A stretch of 64,000 bases of DNA from Actinobacillus porcitonsillarum (GCF_003101015.1 NZ_CP029206.1:1313001-1377000); one strand, 5' to 3'; positions 38,219-45,222 are shown, numbered from the stretch's first letter. Translations and numbers: made by a program. The notes: generated by a model from the letters alone, not told the origin.

Positions 38219-39052
38219 ATGAATTTAGATTGGAGCGACATCCATTATTTTGTTTTGATGGTGGAAAAACAAACCCTGAAAGCCACGGCGGAAGCATTGC
38301 AAGTGGAACACAGCACGGTATCCCGCCGTATCGAGCGGTTGGAAAAGCAGCTCAATGTGCATCTGTTTGACCGCATCAACAAACGCTATCTGCTCACCGC
38401 AGACGGCCAGCGGCTCTATACCGAAGCGAAAAAGCTGCAATTCAACGTCCGCCAATTCGTGCAAGCCGCGCAAGACAGCCTGCAGGAAATGACCAACGTG
38501 CTGGTTTCCATGCCGCCTATGATTGCACACGCCTTGGTCAGCCCACATTTGGCAGCGTTTCAGCAACGCTTCCCGGCAATCCGCTTGGTGCTGAGCAGCA
38601 ACACTGCAATCAGCAGCATGCACCAACGCCAAGCGGATATTGCCTTGCGTTTAGTGGTGCCGCAGCAAAATGATCTGGTGGTTCGCCGCTTGCGGGATAT
38701 GCAATACGGCTGGTTTGCCCACGCCGACTATGTGAAAAACACCCCTGAAAGCCAGTGGCAATATATTGATTTCGGCGTCACCGGCCCGCATACGCCATGG
38801 CTGAACAAGCAGCTTGCGGATAAATCAATCGGTTTTGTATGCAATGATTTTGCCGTTATGCAGTCGGCGGTGATGCAAAAGCTGGGTATCGGTTGGCTTC
38901 CGTTTGAATACGGTAATTCGTCGGAATTTATTCAAGTGCATACAAGCGAAATTTTCATCGGACAACTGCATTTAGTCATGCACGAAGATGTCCGCCACGC
39001 ACAAAAAGTGCGTGACGTAGCAGATTTTTTGATTGAGATATTGCGGGAGTGA
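38219..39052 (+). CDS. LysR-family transcriptional regulator
   Basis: A 277-residue regulator. ATG 38219 has GCGGAGAG upstream and gives a normal N-terminus MNLDWSDIHYFVLMVEKQTLKATAEALQVEHSTVSRRIERLEKQL, with the helix-turn-helix at residues 18-45; an earlier in-frame ATG (38120) is rejected. The C-terminal effector domain is somewhat short. It is divergent from the tautomerase operon with a palindrome between and probably senses its substrate. G+C-rich codons match the operon. A terminator bearing a Neisseria-type uptake core follows. Confidence 0.88.
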   Translation: MNLDWSDIHYFVLMVEKQTLKATAEALQVEHSTVSRRIERLEKQLNVHLFDRINKRYLLTADGQRLYTEAKKLQFNVRQFVQAAQDSLQEMTNVLVSMPPMIAHALVSPHLAAFQQRFPAIRLVLSSNTAISSMHQRQADIALRLVVPQQNDLVVRRLRDMQYGWFAHADYVKNTPESQWQYIDFGVTGPHTPWLNKQLADKSIGFVCNDFAVMQSAVMQKLGIGWLPFEYGNSSEFIQVHTSEIFIGQLHLVMHEDVRHAQKVRDVADFLIEILRE

Positions 39053-39069
39053 TGGCAGATGAAAAAAGA

Positions 39070-39103
39070 TCGTCTGAAAGTGTGGTAACTTTCAGACGGC
39101 TTT
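39070..39103 (+). terminator. Terminator carrying a Neisseria-type uptake sequence
   Basis: CGTCTGAAAGT (39071-39081) pairs with ACTTTCAGACG (39088-39098), then GCTTTT. The right arm on the minus strand reads GCCGTCTGAA, the 10-mer core of the Neisseria uptake sequence. Neisseria commonly uses inverted uptake-sequence pairs as terminators, so this terminator looks neisserial. Confidence 0.75.
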
Positions 39104-39114
39104 TCATTTATCCT

Positions 39115-39228
39115 TTACATATTATTTGCGGCATAAACCTGTTGCAACAATGCTAAAAACCGTGCGGGCGGCTGTGAACCGGCAACTTCAACGCCATTGA
39201 TAACGAAAAACGGTACGGAGCGCACACC
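39115..39228 (-). pseudogene. DsbA/FrnE-family oxidoreductase, C-terminal fragment
   Basis: The minus strand encodes GVRSVPFFVINGVEVAGS, then QPPARFLALLQQ, to a stop at 39115-39117. This is the C-terminal cis-Pro region of FrnE-type DsbA proteins (GVPFFV...SGAQPP). Only about 37 codons remain; the upstream part is replaced by an NmrA fragment, leaving a recombination scar. Confidence 0.65.
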
Positions 39229-39237
39229 GCGCCTTCC

Positions 39238-39383
39238 AAGGCTTCGATTTCTTTGTCTTTTTGATTGGTCGGGCGCATAAAGGCGCGGACATCTTGCCCA
39301 CGGGCGACTAAATGTTTGATGATTAAATCGCTGACCGAACCCACCGCACCGCCTGCGCCTGTAATTAAAATTTTATTGCTCAT
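39238..39383 (-). pseudogene. NmrA-like reductase fragment (first 49 codons, copy 2)
   Basis: The first 49 codons match the full NmrA gene at 31896-32885 (one change, Asp45 to Glu). After that the frame breaks into the DsbA-like fragment. The intact start, with GGAGC ahead, lies 11 bp inside the end of the second acetyltransferase gene. It marks one edge of the duplicated segment. Confidence 0.8.
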
Positions 39384-40029
39384 TGTTTTGCTCCTGTTCT
39401 GTTGCTAAGAAATCGTTAATCATCTGATGAAATTCATCGGGAAATTTGTGCTCTTTGAAATAATAAATTCGGTCGTTTTCATTGAGTTCACGCAAAACCT
39501 TGCACGGATTGCCCACCGCAATGCAATTATCGGGAATATCTTTGGTAACAACTGAACCTGCCCCAATCACCACATTATTGCCGATTTTCACATTCGGCAT
39601 TACCACGCTATTTGCCCCAATCCATACATTATCGCCAATGCTAATCGGCAGGGAAAACACACCACGACGGCGGTATTTGGGATCGACCGGGTGGGTAATG
39701 CCAAGCAATGAAACATTTGGGGCAAACATTACATTATCGCCAATGGTAATGGTTGCACCGTCTAAAATCGTGCAGTTGTAATTGGCGTAAAAATTCTTGC
39801 CGATTTTAATATTCACGCCGTAATCGCAACGAAACGGCAGTTCAATTCGGAAATCATCTCGCTCGATTTGGAATAATTGCTGAAACAGGGCGGTTTTTTC
39901 TGCTTTTTGCGATGGGCGTAAGCGGTTAATTTCGTAAAGCAATTCTTGTGCTTGCTCGTTAATGTCGTTTAATTCAGGCAAAAAAGGGTTATACAATTCC
40001 CCTGTTTGCATTTTTTGCATTTGGCTCAT
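39373..40029 (-). CDS. Maltose/galactoside-type O-acetyltransferase, copy 2
   Basis: A 218-residue paralogue of the 33984-34628 protein. Residues 1-180 are almost identical, including the hexapeptide core and the GITHPVDP catalytic His; the last 35 residues differ (ENDRIYYFKEHKFPDEFHQMINDFLATEQEQNNEQ in part). AAGGAAA precedes the ATG. The C-terminal change shows either partial divergence or recombination between related alleles. It is divergent from HxlR copy 2. Confidence 0.88.
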   Translation of the reverse strand: MSQMQKMQTGELYNPFLPELNDINEQAQELLYEINRLRPSQKAEKTALFQQLFQIERDDFRIELPFRCDYGVNIKIGKNFYANYNCTILDGATITIGDNVMFAPNVSLLGITHPVDPKYRRRGVFSLPISIGDNVWIGANSVVMPNVKIGNNVVIGAGSVVTKDIPDNCIAVGNPCKVLRELNENDRIYYFKEHKFPDEFHQMINDFLATEQEQNNEQ

Positions 40030-40101
40030 CAGGTTTCCTTGTTTGTTACTCTAATCATTGAAGTGAGTGTATTTTAAATTTAATGATTGAAGTTAGTAAA
40101 T

Positions 40102-40140
40102 CTCTAATGATTAGAGTTTATGGAAAAATTTTGCTATAAT
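40102..40140 (+). promoter_or_regulatory. HxlR promoter and palindromic operator, copy 2
   Basis: CTCTAATGATTAGAG (40102-40116) and TATAAT (40135-40140) match copy 1. Extra half-site-like TAATCATT and TAATGATT motifs lie upstream in this copy only. Confidence 0.6.
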
Positions 40141-40174
40141 GGCAAAAACTATGATTTTAAACAGGAAAAATACA

Positions 40175-40624
40175 ATGAAATCAAACGACTTTGACAACAT
40201 CGCCTGCCCGATTGCCGATGTGCTAGGCGTATTAAATGACAAATGGACGGGCTTATTGCTTCGTGATTTGCTACTAGGCGTGAAGCGTTACAGCGATTTG
40301 CAAAAAAACAGCAATATTACCCACGCCACATTAAGTAGCCGACTAAAAGCCTTGGAAAGCAACGGTTTGGTACAAAAACAGCTATACCAAACCAGCCCCG
40401 ACCGCTATGAATATCACTTAACCGAACAAGGCAAAGACATGCTGTGGCTAGTGGCAGCATTGGCACAAATCGGCACAAAATGGCATTTGTCCGATTGGAT
40501 CGATACACCCTTGCAGTTTGTGAACACGGCAACAGGACATTTCGTGCGTTTGGCGTTGATTGACGAACAGACAGGCGAAGAAGTGGACGTGAGTAAGGTG
40601 GCGTTGGTGGAAAAGGGGAAATGA
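40175..40624 (+). CDS. HxlR-family transcriptional regulator, copy 2
   Basis: A 149-residue near-duplicate of the protein at 34774-35223, with the same Cys10 and helix-turn-helix. Because both copies face the same palindrome, cross-regulation is expected. Identity with copy 1 continues 12 bp past the stop codon (GAGCGTGAAAAG) and then ends; the internal inverted repeat of the right IS unit follows 35 bp after the stop. Confidence 0.85.
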   Translation: MKSNDFDNIACPIADVLGVLNDKWTGLLLRDLLLGVKRYSDLQKNSNITHATLSSRLKALESNGLVQKQLYQTSPDRYEYHLTEQGKDMLWLVAALAQIGTKWHLSDWIDTPLQFVNTATGHFVRLALIDEQTGEEVDVSKVALVEKGK

Positions 40625-41013
40625 GCGTGAAAAGAGCGGTGGGATTTTGAAAAATTTTTCGGTATTATGTAGCAGTTGCACAAAACCCAAAAGTGAATAA
40701 TTAACCGCTAAAAATAAAGCCTTTAGCTTAATGATAAGTTAAAGGCTTTCTGATTTAAAGGGTATCGAAGATGTAACTTACTTAAAAGGGTTGTACCCAT
40801 ATAAAATCAATTTGTAAAATTAAAAAATCATTTATATCAAATAATTGACTTAAATTTTTAACCAATTAAATCCTTATATGTAAAAATAAAGCCAATTAAT
40901 GCATTTTTTTCAAAGTTAATTTTTACACTTTACACATATTATCACAACATAAGCGTACAAGAAAATCCACTTAATTTATTTCTAAACTAAGTGGATTCTT
41001 ATTTCTTAGACAT
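40625..41013. other. AT-rich gap inside the right IS unit
   Basis: No gene is seen in these 389 bp. It holds the internal inverted repeat (40660-40684), a hairpin AAAGCCTTTA...TAAAGGCTTT (40716-40748), and a hairpin AATCCACTTA (40964-40973) with TAAGTGGATT (40988-40997). The last hairpin is placed as the terminator of the TpsB-like remnant on the minus strand. The rest is plain AT-rich sequence. Confidence 0.6.
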
Positions 41014-41287
41014 TTAAAATTGATAACCAACTTTCAATGACCATTGTCTGCTTTTACGCACATCCACTAAATCTGCATTTTTACCCGCAAATGCTAATTT
41101 AGTTTCTGCAAAAAACTTCTTATACTGCCCTTTTATCCCAATGCCACCACCATGTAAATGAACTGAATTTTTTGTACCATCCACATAAGGACTATGGCGT
41201 AATTTTACTCGTCCATAATCGTAAAATGCAGTAGCCGAAACATAAGGATTAATTGCATATGCTAATTCCAATTGTCCAATAATACCT
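41014..41287 (-). pseudogene. TpsB-type (ShlB/FhaC) outer-membrane transporter, C-terminal fragment
   Basis: About 90 codons open from 41287 (YKGIIGQLELAYAINPYVSATAFYDYGRVK...) to a stop at 41014. The barrel strand FYDYGRV, the glycine-rich GGGIGIKGQY and the final WSLKVGYQF with a terminal Phe are typical of two-partner secretion transporters. No start or N-terminal POTRA domains exist here, and the fragment abuts the passenger-gene remnant at about 41284. It is a non-functional remnant picked up by the IS unit. Confidence 0.65.
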
Positions 41288-41549
41288 TTATACCTACCGC
41301 ACTTATCAGCATCGTTTCAAGGGAAAACTACGCCAAATGGTGCTTGCTGAAATGAAAGTAAAACCAAATCATTACTTTACTGTTAATGAATTAACGGAAC
41401 TTGTCCTTATTCGAGATAAACAAGACCCCATCATTCAACCGCAACATACTGTTTCAGTTCGTGGTGCATTGAAGCATTGGCTTAATAAAGGCGTAGTAGA
41501 ACGAGTAGCATTAAAAGCAAATGATGTGCGGTGGAGATTGAAAATATAA
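41284..41549 (+). pseudogene. 3' fragment of the 144-aa IS passenger gene
   Basis: The frame LYTYRTYQHRFKGKLRQMVLAEMK and onward matches the C-terminal 87 residues of the 28998-29432 protein, ending ANDVRWRLKI. The N-terminal coiled coil is missing. ATG 41337 could permit translation of a 70-residue winged-helix domain alone, but no good ribosome site precedes it. Confidence 0.7.
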
Positions 41550-41963
41550 CTACATTGCCTTCAAACGCCAATAACACGTTTTCCCTTCTACCTTTTTCTC
41601 AACCAATGAATGTTTAACAAGATGGTTTAGTGTGCTATGCATTGTTTGTAAATGTAAGCGTGGCACACCGTTATCAATAGGCTGGTTATCTAATTTCAAT
41701 GCTTGAAGGGTAATTTCATTCGTATGAAACCATTTTTCAGGTTGCTTTTTAAGGATATGCGCCACTAATTGACGTGGTGATGACTGAAAACGAACATTGC
41801 GAGATTTCTTACTTAATGAAAAATCTGAATCTCTTGCGTGATTTAGCGCAGTTCGATAGTCTAAAATTTTCTGATTTAACCCCTTTATCTTAGCTTCAAA
41901 TTCAGCCCTTTCTTGTTCTGCAAGGGAAATTTCTTCAATCAATAACTTTTCTAACGCATTCAT
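41550..41963 (-). CDS. IS-associated coiled-coil/winged-helix protein (137 aa)
   Basis: A 137-residue protein. An N-terminal coiled coil (EISLAEQERAEFEAKIKGLNQKILDYRTAL) is followed by a winged-helix-like domain (SSPRQLVAHILKKQPEKWFHTNEITLQAL) and the ending KTCYWRLKAM. It occupies the place of the 127-aa gene in the left unit, convergent with the passenger gene and next to the inverted repeat, but is only distantly similar to it, so the two IS units carry different cassettes. The start codon follows AAGGTAAG on the minus strand. Function is unknown. Confidence 0.6.
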   Translation of the reverse strand: MNALEKLLIEEISLAEQERAEFEAKIKGLNQKILDYRTALNHARDSDFSLSKKSRNVRFQSSPRQLVAHILKKQPEKWFHTNEITLQALKLDNQPIDNGVPRLHLQTMHSTLNHLVKHSLVEKKVEGKTCYWRLKAM

Positions 41964-42017
41964 TTTTTCTTACCTTTAAATTACAATGAGATAAGAAAAA
42001 TGTAGCAAAAACACTTA

Positions 42018-42050
42018 GTTAAATCTTTGTGCAACTGCTACATAATACCG
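42018..42050 (-). repeat. Right terminal inverted repeat of the island
   Basis: A perfect 33-bp inverse of 28523-28555. It is followed directly by the ATGTATAT target duplication. Confidence 0.9.
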
Positions 42051-42058
42051 ATGTATAT
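42051..42058 (+). repeat. Target-site duplication, right copy (ATGTATAT)
   Basis: The same 8 bp, same direction, as 28515-28522. Confidence 0.85.
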
Positions 42059-42060
42059 TG

Positions 42061-42075
42061 CAAATTCAACCGCTT
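42061..42075 (-). other. Right arm of the split ybeZ/ilvY terminator
   Basis: CAAATTCAACCGCTT followed by GTTTTTC is the partner of 28498-28512. The arm carries the USS core ACCGCTTG. The ilvY stop codon lies 7 bp beyond. Confidence 0.85.
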
Positions 42076-42081
42076 GTTTTT

Positions 42082-42960
42082 CTAAGAAAGCAACGACCAA
42101 AACGCATGAATAATAGGCTCTTGCAATCGTTTATTTTGGACACAAACGCCTAATTCAAAGGGTAGAACCGGCGCAGGTAAGGTTAAATAAGAGACTTGAT
42201 TTGCTACAGGGCTATGTTTTATAACAACATCAGGCAAAAGCGCTACGCCACAGCCTAAAGCAACCATAGGTACAATAGCTTCGTGTCCTGATACGGTGGC
42301 GTAAATTTTCGGCTCTTTAATTTTCTGTTGTTTAAACCACGCGTCTATTCTCTTCCGTGCAGGGCCTTCAACGGGCAAAATAAAAGGCATATTTTGCCAA
42401 TCTATTGGATCTTGCTGAAGTAATTGTGTAGCAGCGCAAGCTACCCGAGGCACAATTAACGATAAGGTAATATCATCAATATGTTGGAAATTAATGTTAT
42501 TTGGCAAAGTATCGGGCTTGCCCGCAAGAGAAATATCCGCTTGCATTGATTGCACTAAATGAACCGCTTGAGCTGGATCTCCTGTCATAAGTTTAATTTC
42601 GACCTTAGGGTAACGTTGGCGAAATTTTTCTAAAATGTTCGGCAAATGACTATAAGATGCCGTTACCGAACAAAATAGTCTCAATTCTCCCTCAAGCTCT
42701 CCTTTATTAGGCGAAAGCTGGCTTTGCAACTGTTGCCAATCAGCCCAGCTTTGTTTTGCAAATTCTAAGAATTTTTCGCCCGCTTCCGTAAGTTTAACCT
42801 GTCGATTATCTCGCATTAACAATGGCTGCCCAATTTCTTCTTCCACTCGCTGAATGTGTCGGGTAAGCGTTGAGGCACTCATATAGTTTTTTTCCGCAGT
42901 GCGAATAAAGCTACGAGTTTGCGTTAAATCTAAAAATAGTTTGAGGGATTGGAAGTCCAT
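42082..42960 (-). CDS. ilvY: LysR-family activator IlvY
   Basis: A 292-residue LysR regulator. The helix-turn-helix is in SFIRTAEKNYMSASTLTRHIQRVEEEIGQPLLMRDNRQVKLTEAG. The effector domain has FCSVTASYSHLPNILEKFRQRYPKVEIKLMTGD, AGKPDTLP and VSGHEAIVPMVALGCGVALLPDVV, which are specific to IlvY. IlvY activates ilvC (branched-chain amino acid synthesis) on binding acetolactate; ilvC is not in this window. The gene ends just outside the island, in the remains of the shared terminator, so its own termination may be altered. Confidence 0.92.
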   Translation of the reverse strand: MDFQSLKLFLDLTQTRSFIRTAEKNYMSASTLTRHIQRVEEEIGQPLLMRDNRQVKLTEAGEKFLEFAKQSWADWQQLQSQLSPNKGELEGELRLFCSVTASYSHLPNILEKFRQRYPKVEIKLMTGDPAQAVHLVQSMQADISLAGKPDTLPNNINFQHIDDITLSLIVPRVACAATQLLQQDPIDWQNMPFILPVEGPARKRIDAWFKQQKIKEPKIYATVSGHEAIVPMVALGCGVALLPDVVIKHSPVANQVSYLTLPAPVLPFELGVCVQNKRLQEPIIHAFWSLLS

Positions 42961-42992
42961 AGTTCTTTAAATTATAGCCCTTTAAATTATAG

Positions 42993-44036
42993 TTATGTTG
43001 TTTGTAACCATTCTGGTTTGATTTGAGCGAAATCCAATTCATTTACGCTTTTATAAAACCGAAGGACATGCGTTTCAGCTTGATTATAAGGGTGCCAATG
43101 CACAAAGTTTTCCTCATCTTGACTATAAAAAGCAATGATTGGCTTATTAAAGCCTGCTGCAATATGAACAATAGAAGTATCAGGCGAGATAACCATATCT
43201 GAATGTTTGATTAACTCAATAGTATGGAAAACGGTTTTTGTTTGCTCATAGACAAAAACATTCTTATATTGTTTTGCAAGCATTTGCATTTCGTCTATGA
43301 CTTCCGGAAACGCAAGTAATACGATATTCATCGTATTACTACTTGTTAGATTATCTAACAACGCTTTCATTGATTTTTCATTGAAACGCCTTGCTGAACC
43401 AGCACCAAAAAAATTAACGGCGATGTAATGCTCCAGTTGTTTTATCTTTAAAAATTGCGCAATATCTTCACCACTTTTTTGATCAGATGGAATATCGTAA
43501 TGGGTTGAAATATTTTTAAATCCAATAGCGATTAGCGCTTCGTGATAAATATCCCTAAAATGGTTATTTTCAGCTTTTATGTTGATATTAAATAAGGCAT
43601 AGTTTTCTTTTTTATAGCCAACATAATTTTTAGCTTTAATAAGACGTAAAAAGAGTAAATCTCTATTTCTTAGAGTTGTTGTAGGATCGATCACAAAATC
43701 AAAAGACTCTTTGGTAAGCTGTCTTCCACATCGAATATAATCTTTAATGTTTTTTGTTTTAACGAAATAGCACTTATCAATATAAGGATTTTTCTCAAAA
43801 AGATAGGCATTTTTATAAGAACAAACCACCGCAATTTCGGTATCTGGAGACTGTTTTTTTATCTCTCTAAATACAAACGAACTCACAATATAGTCTCCAA
43901 TTTTTCCATCATGACGAAGAAATAATACTTTTTTAGGCGGAAATGAAACATTTACAAGCGGTTGCTTTTTATCAAGAATTTGCTTGCCAATTGCTAAGCG
44001 AATATTTCTAAGAAACTGTTTGATTTTTTTTACCAT
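42993..44036 (-). CDS. GT9-family (heptosyltransferase-like) LOS glycosyltransferase A
   Basis: A 347-residue cytoplasmic GT-B enzyme. The N-terminal half has KVLFLRHDGKIGDYIVSSFVFREIK (DGKIGD replaces the usual GDxxH). The C-terminal half has AVNFFGAGSARRF and the nucleotide-binding SPDTSIVHIAAGFNKPIIAFYS, the core of heptosyltransferases. Heptose or another LOS sugar could be the donor product. It is divergent from a second GT9 gene with 117 bp between and lies 32 bp upstream of ilvY. It is AT-rich and carries one USS near its start. Confidence 0.82.
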   Translation of the reverse strand: MVKKIKQFLRNIRLAIGKQILDKKQPLVNVSFPPKKVLFLRHDGKIGDYIVSSFVFREIKKQSPDTEIAVVCSYKNAYLFEKNPYIDKCYFVKTKNIKDYIRCGRQLTKESFDFVIDPTTTLRNRDLLFLRLIKAKNYVGYKKENYALFNINIKAENNHFRDIYHEALIAIGFKNISTHYDIPSDQKSGEDIAQFLKIKQLEHYIAVNFFGAGSARRFNEKSMKALLDNLTSSNTMNIVLLAFPEVIDEMQMLAKQYKNVFVYEQTKTVFHTIELIKHSDMVISPDTSIVHIAAGFNKPIIAFYSQDEENFVHWHPYNQAETHVLRFYKSVNELDFAQIKPEWLQTT

Positions 44037-44153
44037 TTGGTGAACGTTACCTTATTGTGAATATCTAAGTACACATTTTATCTAAATTGTACTGAAAATT
44101 TTTGATTCTTCAAGTTGAGTAAGATAGTATTCGGCTTATTAGTGAGGTTATAA

Positions 44154-45188
44154 ATGAAAAAGTTTATTGCAACTCTTTGCTCTCAACGAGTTCAGAGAAA
44201 AGAAATTGAATTAAGAACGCTAAAGTCGATTTTATTTAAGCCGATTGGTCATGCCGTAGGGGATAGCATTGTTCATTTGATGCATATCATGCAAATCAAA
44301 AATGCTTTTCCTCAAGCTAAAATTGGTGTGTTTGTAACGGAAAGAAATCGAGCTATCTACGAAAATGCAGATATTGTGGATGAACTTATTGAAGATCATT
44401 TCTCGGGCTATCTTAGTCAAAGAGGTAAATGGGAACTCTATTTGGATTTTTTTCCCTCTTTTACAACAAAAAGTATTATTTTAGACGCAATTTTAAAGCC
44501 CAAATATGTCATAAACTTCGGTAAAAGAGACAAAAAACATTACAATTTAGCCACAGTAAAAAATTATGACTATGCGGTAGAAGTTCCTGAGCTTACTCAT
44601 TTTAAAGAGTATTTAATGTACTCTCCTTTGGCTTCTTATTTATCTCCTGTTGCAAATTATTATTTAAAAATCTCTAATGAAGCAAAAGAGAAAGTAACCA
44701 AATTTTGGAAAAATACTAATACAGTTAAGATTTTATTAAATCCTCAAGGAAGTACTCGCTTTCTGCCGGCGGAAGAATTAGCTTCATTATTAGAAAATGT
44801 TAAATATGCTCATGTTGAGTATTTAATGACAAACACTGCGGGCAGTGAAGCTTACTTTGCAAAATTACCTCAACTCGACAATCTACATCTTGCACCTAAG
44901 ACATCTTTATTTGAATATTTTGCTTTAATTGATTCAGCGGATATTGTTGTTGCTGTCGATGGTGGCGGTGTTCATATTGCTTGTGCGTGTGGCAAACCGC
45001 TTTTAGCTTTTTATTCAAATAATGAACAGACATTACATAAATGGGCGCCATCTCCAAAAGAAAAGGTAAATTGTTTAACCCTTATCGGAAAACATGAAGC
45101 GAGTGATAATAATGGTACAACCGGATTTAATATGACTAAAGCAGCAGAATGGCTAAATGATGAAATATTGAATATTACCGAACAATAA
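44154..45188 (+). CDS. GT9-family (heptosyltransferase-like) LOS glycosyltransferase B
   Basis: A 344-residue protein of the same fold as its divergent neighbour. It shows KPIGHAVGDSIVHLMHIMQIKNAFPQAKIGVFV at the N-terminus, ILLNPQGSTRFLPAEELASLL in the middle and DSADIVVAVDGGGVHIACACGKPLLAFYS in the C-terminal nucleotide site (VDGGGVHIA in place of PDTxxxHIA). GAGG precedes the ATG. An LOS role is inferred from family and from the paired GT9 genes. It ends in a terminator shared with rpmE. Confidence 0.8.
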   Translation: MKKFIATLCSQRVQRKEIELRTLKSILFKPIGHAVGDSIVHLMHIMQIKNAFPQAKIGVFVTERNRAIYENADIVDELIEDHFSGYLSQRGKWELYLDFFPSFTTKSIILDAILKPKYVINFGKRDKKHYNLATVKNYDYAVEVPELTHFKEYLMYSPLASYLSPVANYYLKISNEAKEKVTKFWKNTNTVKILLNPQGSTRFLPAEELASLLENVKYAHVEYLMTNTAGSEAYFAKLPQLDNLHLAPKTSLFEYFALIDSADIVVAVDGGGVHIACACGKPLLAFYSNNEQTLHKWAPSPKEKVNCLTLIGKHEASDNNGTTGFNMTKAAEWLNDEILNITEQ

Positions 45189-45215
45189 AAAACCTCCGCT
45201 CTGCGGAGGTTTTTT
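45188..45215. terminator. Bidirectional terminator between the GT9 gene and rpmE
   Basis: AAAAACCTCCGC pairs with GCGGAGGTTTTT around TCT (45188-45199/45203-45214). It serves both convergent genes. Confidence 0.9.
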
Positions 45216-45222
45216 ATAATTA

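Larger units (their letters stand above)
28523..42050. mobile_element. 13.5-kb composite transposon-like island with IS1595-type ends
   Basis: The ends are perfect 33-bp inverted repeats (28523-28555 and 42018-42050, starting CGGTATTATGTAGCAG). An 8-bp direct repeat flanks them. The left end is an IS1595-type unit with two passenger genes and a 5'-truncated transposase (to about 30223). The right end (40660-42050) has both its inverted repeats but no transposase. Between lie TetR, NmrA, esterase, acetyltransferase, HxlR, metallo-hydrolase, flavin oxidoreductase, tautomerase and LysR genes, with one segment duplicated. Uptake sequences of Neisseriaceae type sit in several gaps. No intact transposase remains, so it is probably immobile without help. 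Confidence 0.85.
40660..42050. mobile_element. Right IS1595-type unit, transposase replaced
   Basis: A 1,391-bp unit bounded by CGGTATTATGTAGCAG... (40660-40684) and its inverse (42018-42050). It keeps the 3' half of the 144-aa passenger gene and a convergent passenger gene of a different type, but the transposase and the passenger gene's 5' half are replaced by a TpsB-like C-terminal fragment. The 8 bp before 40660 (AAATTTTT) do not match ATGTATAT, so this unit did not enter its present place alone. Confidence 0.75.

Noticed and set aside
39153-39383. A 76-aa open frame as a real small gene
   Set aside because: It is a chimera: 49 codons of the NmrA gene followed by out-of-frame sequence of a DsbA-type fragment.
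40660-42050. Right IS unit as an independent, later insertion
   Set aside because: The 8 bp before its inner end (AAATTTTT) differ from the 8 bp after its outer end (ATGTATAT), whereas the two outer ends of the island share ATGTATAT.
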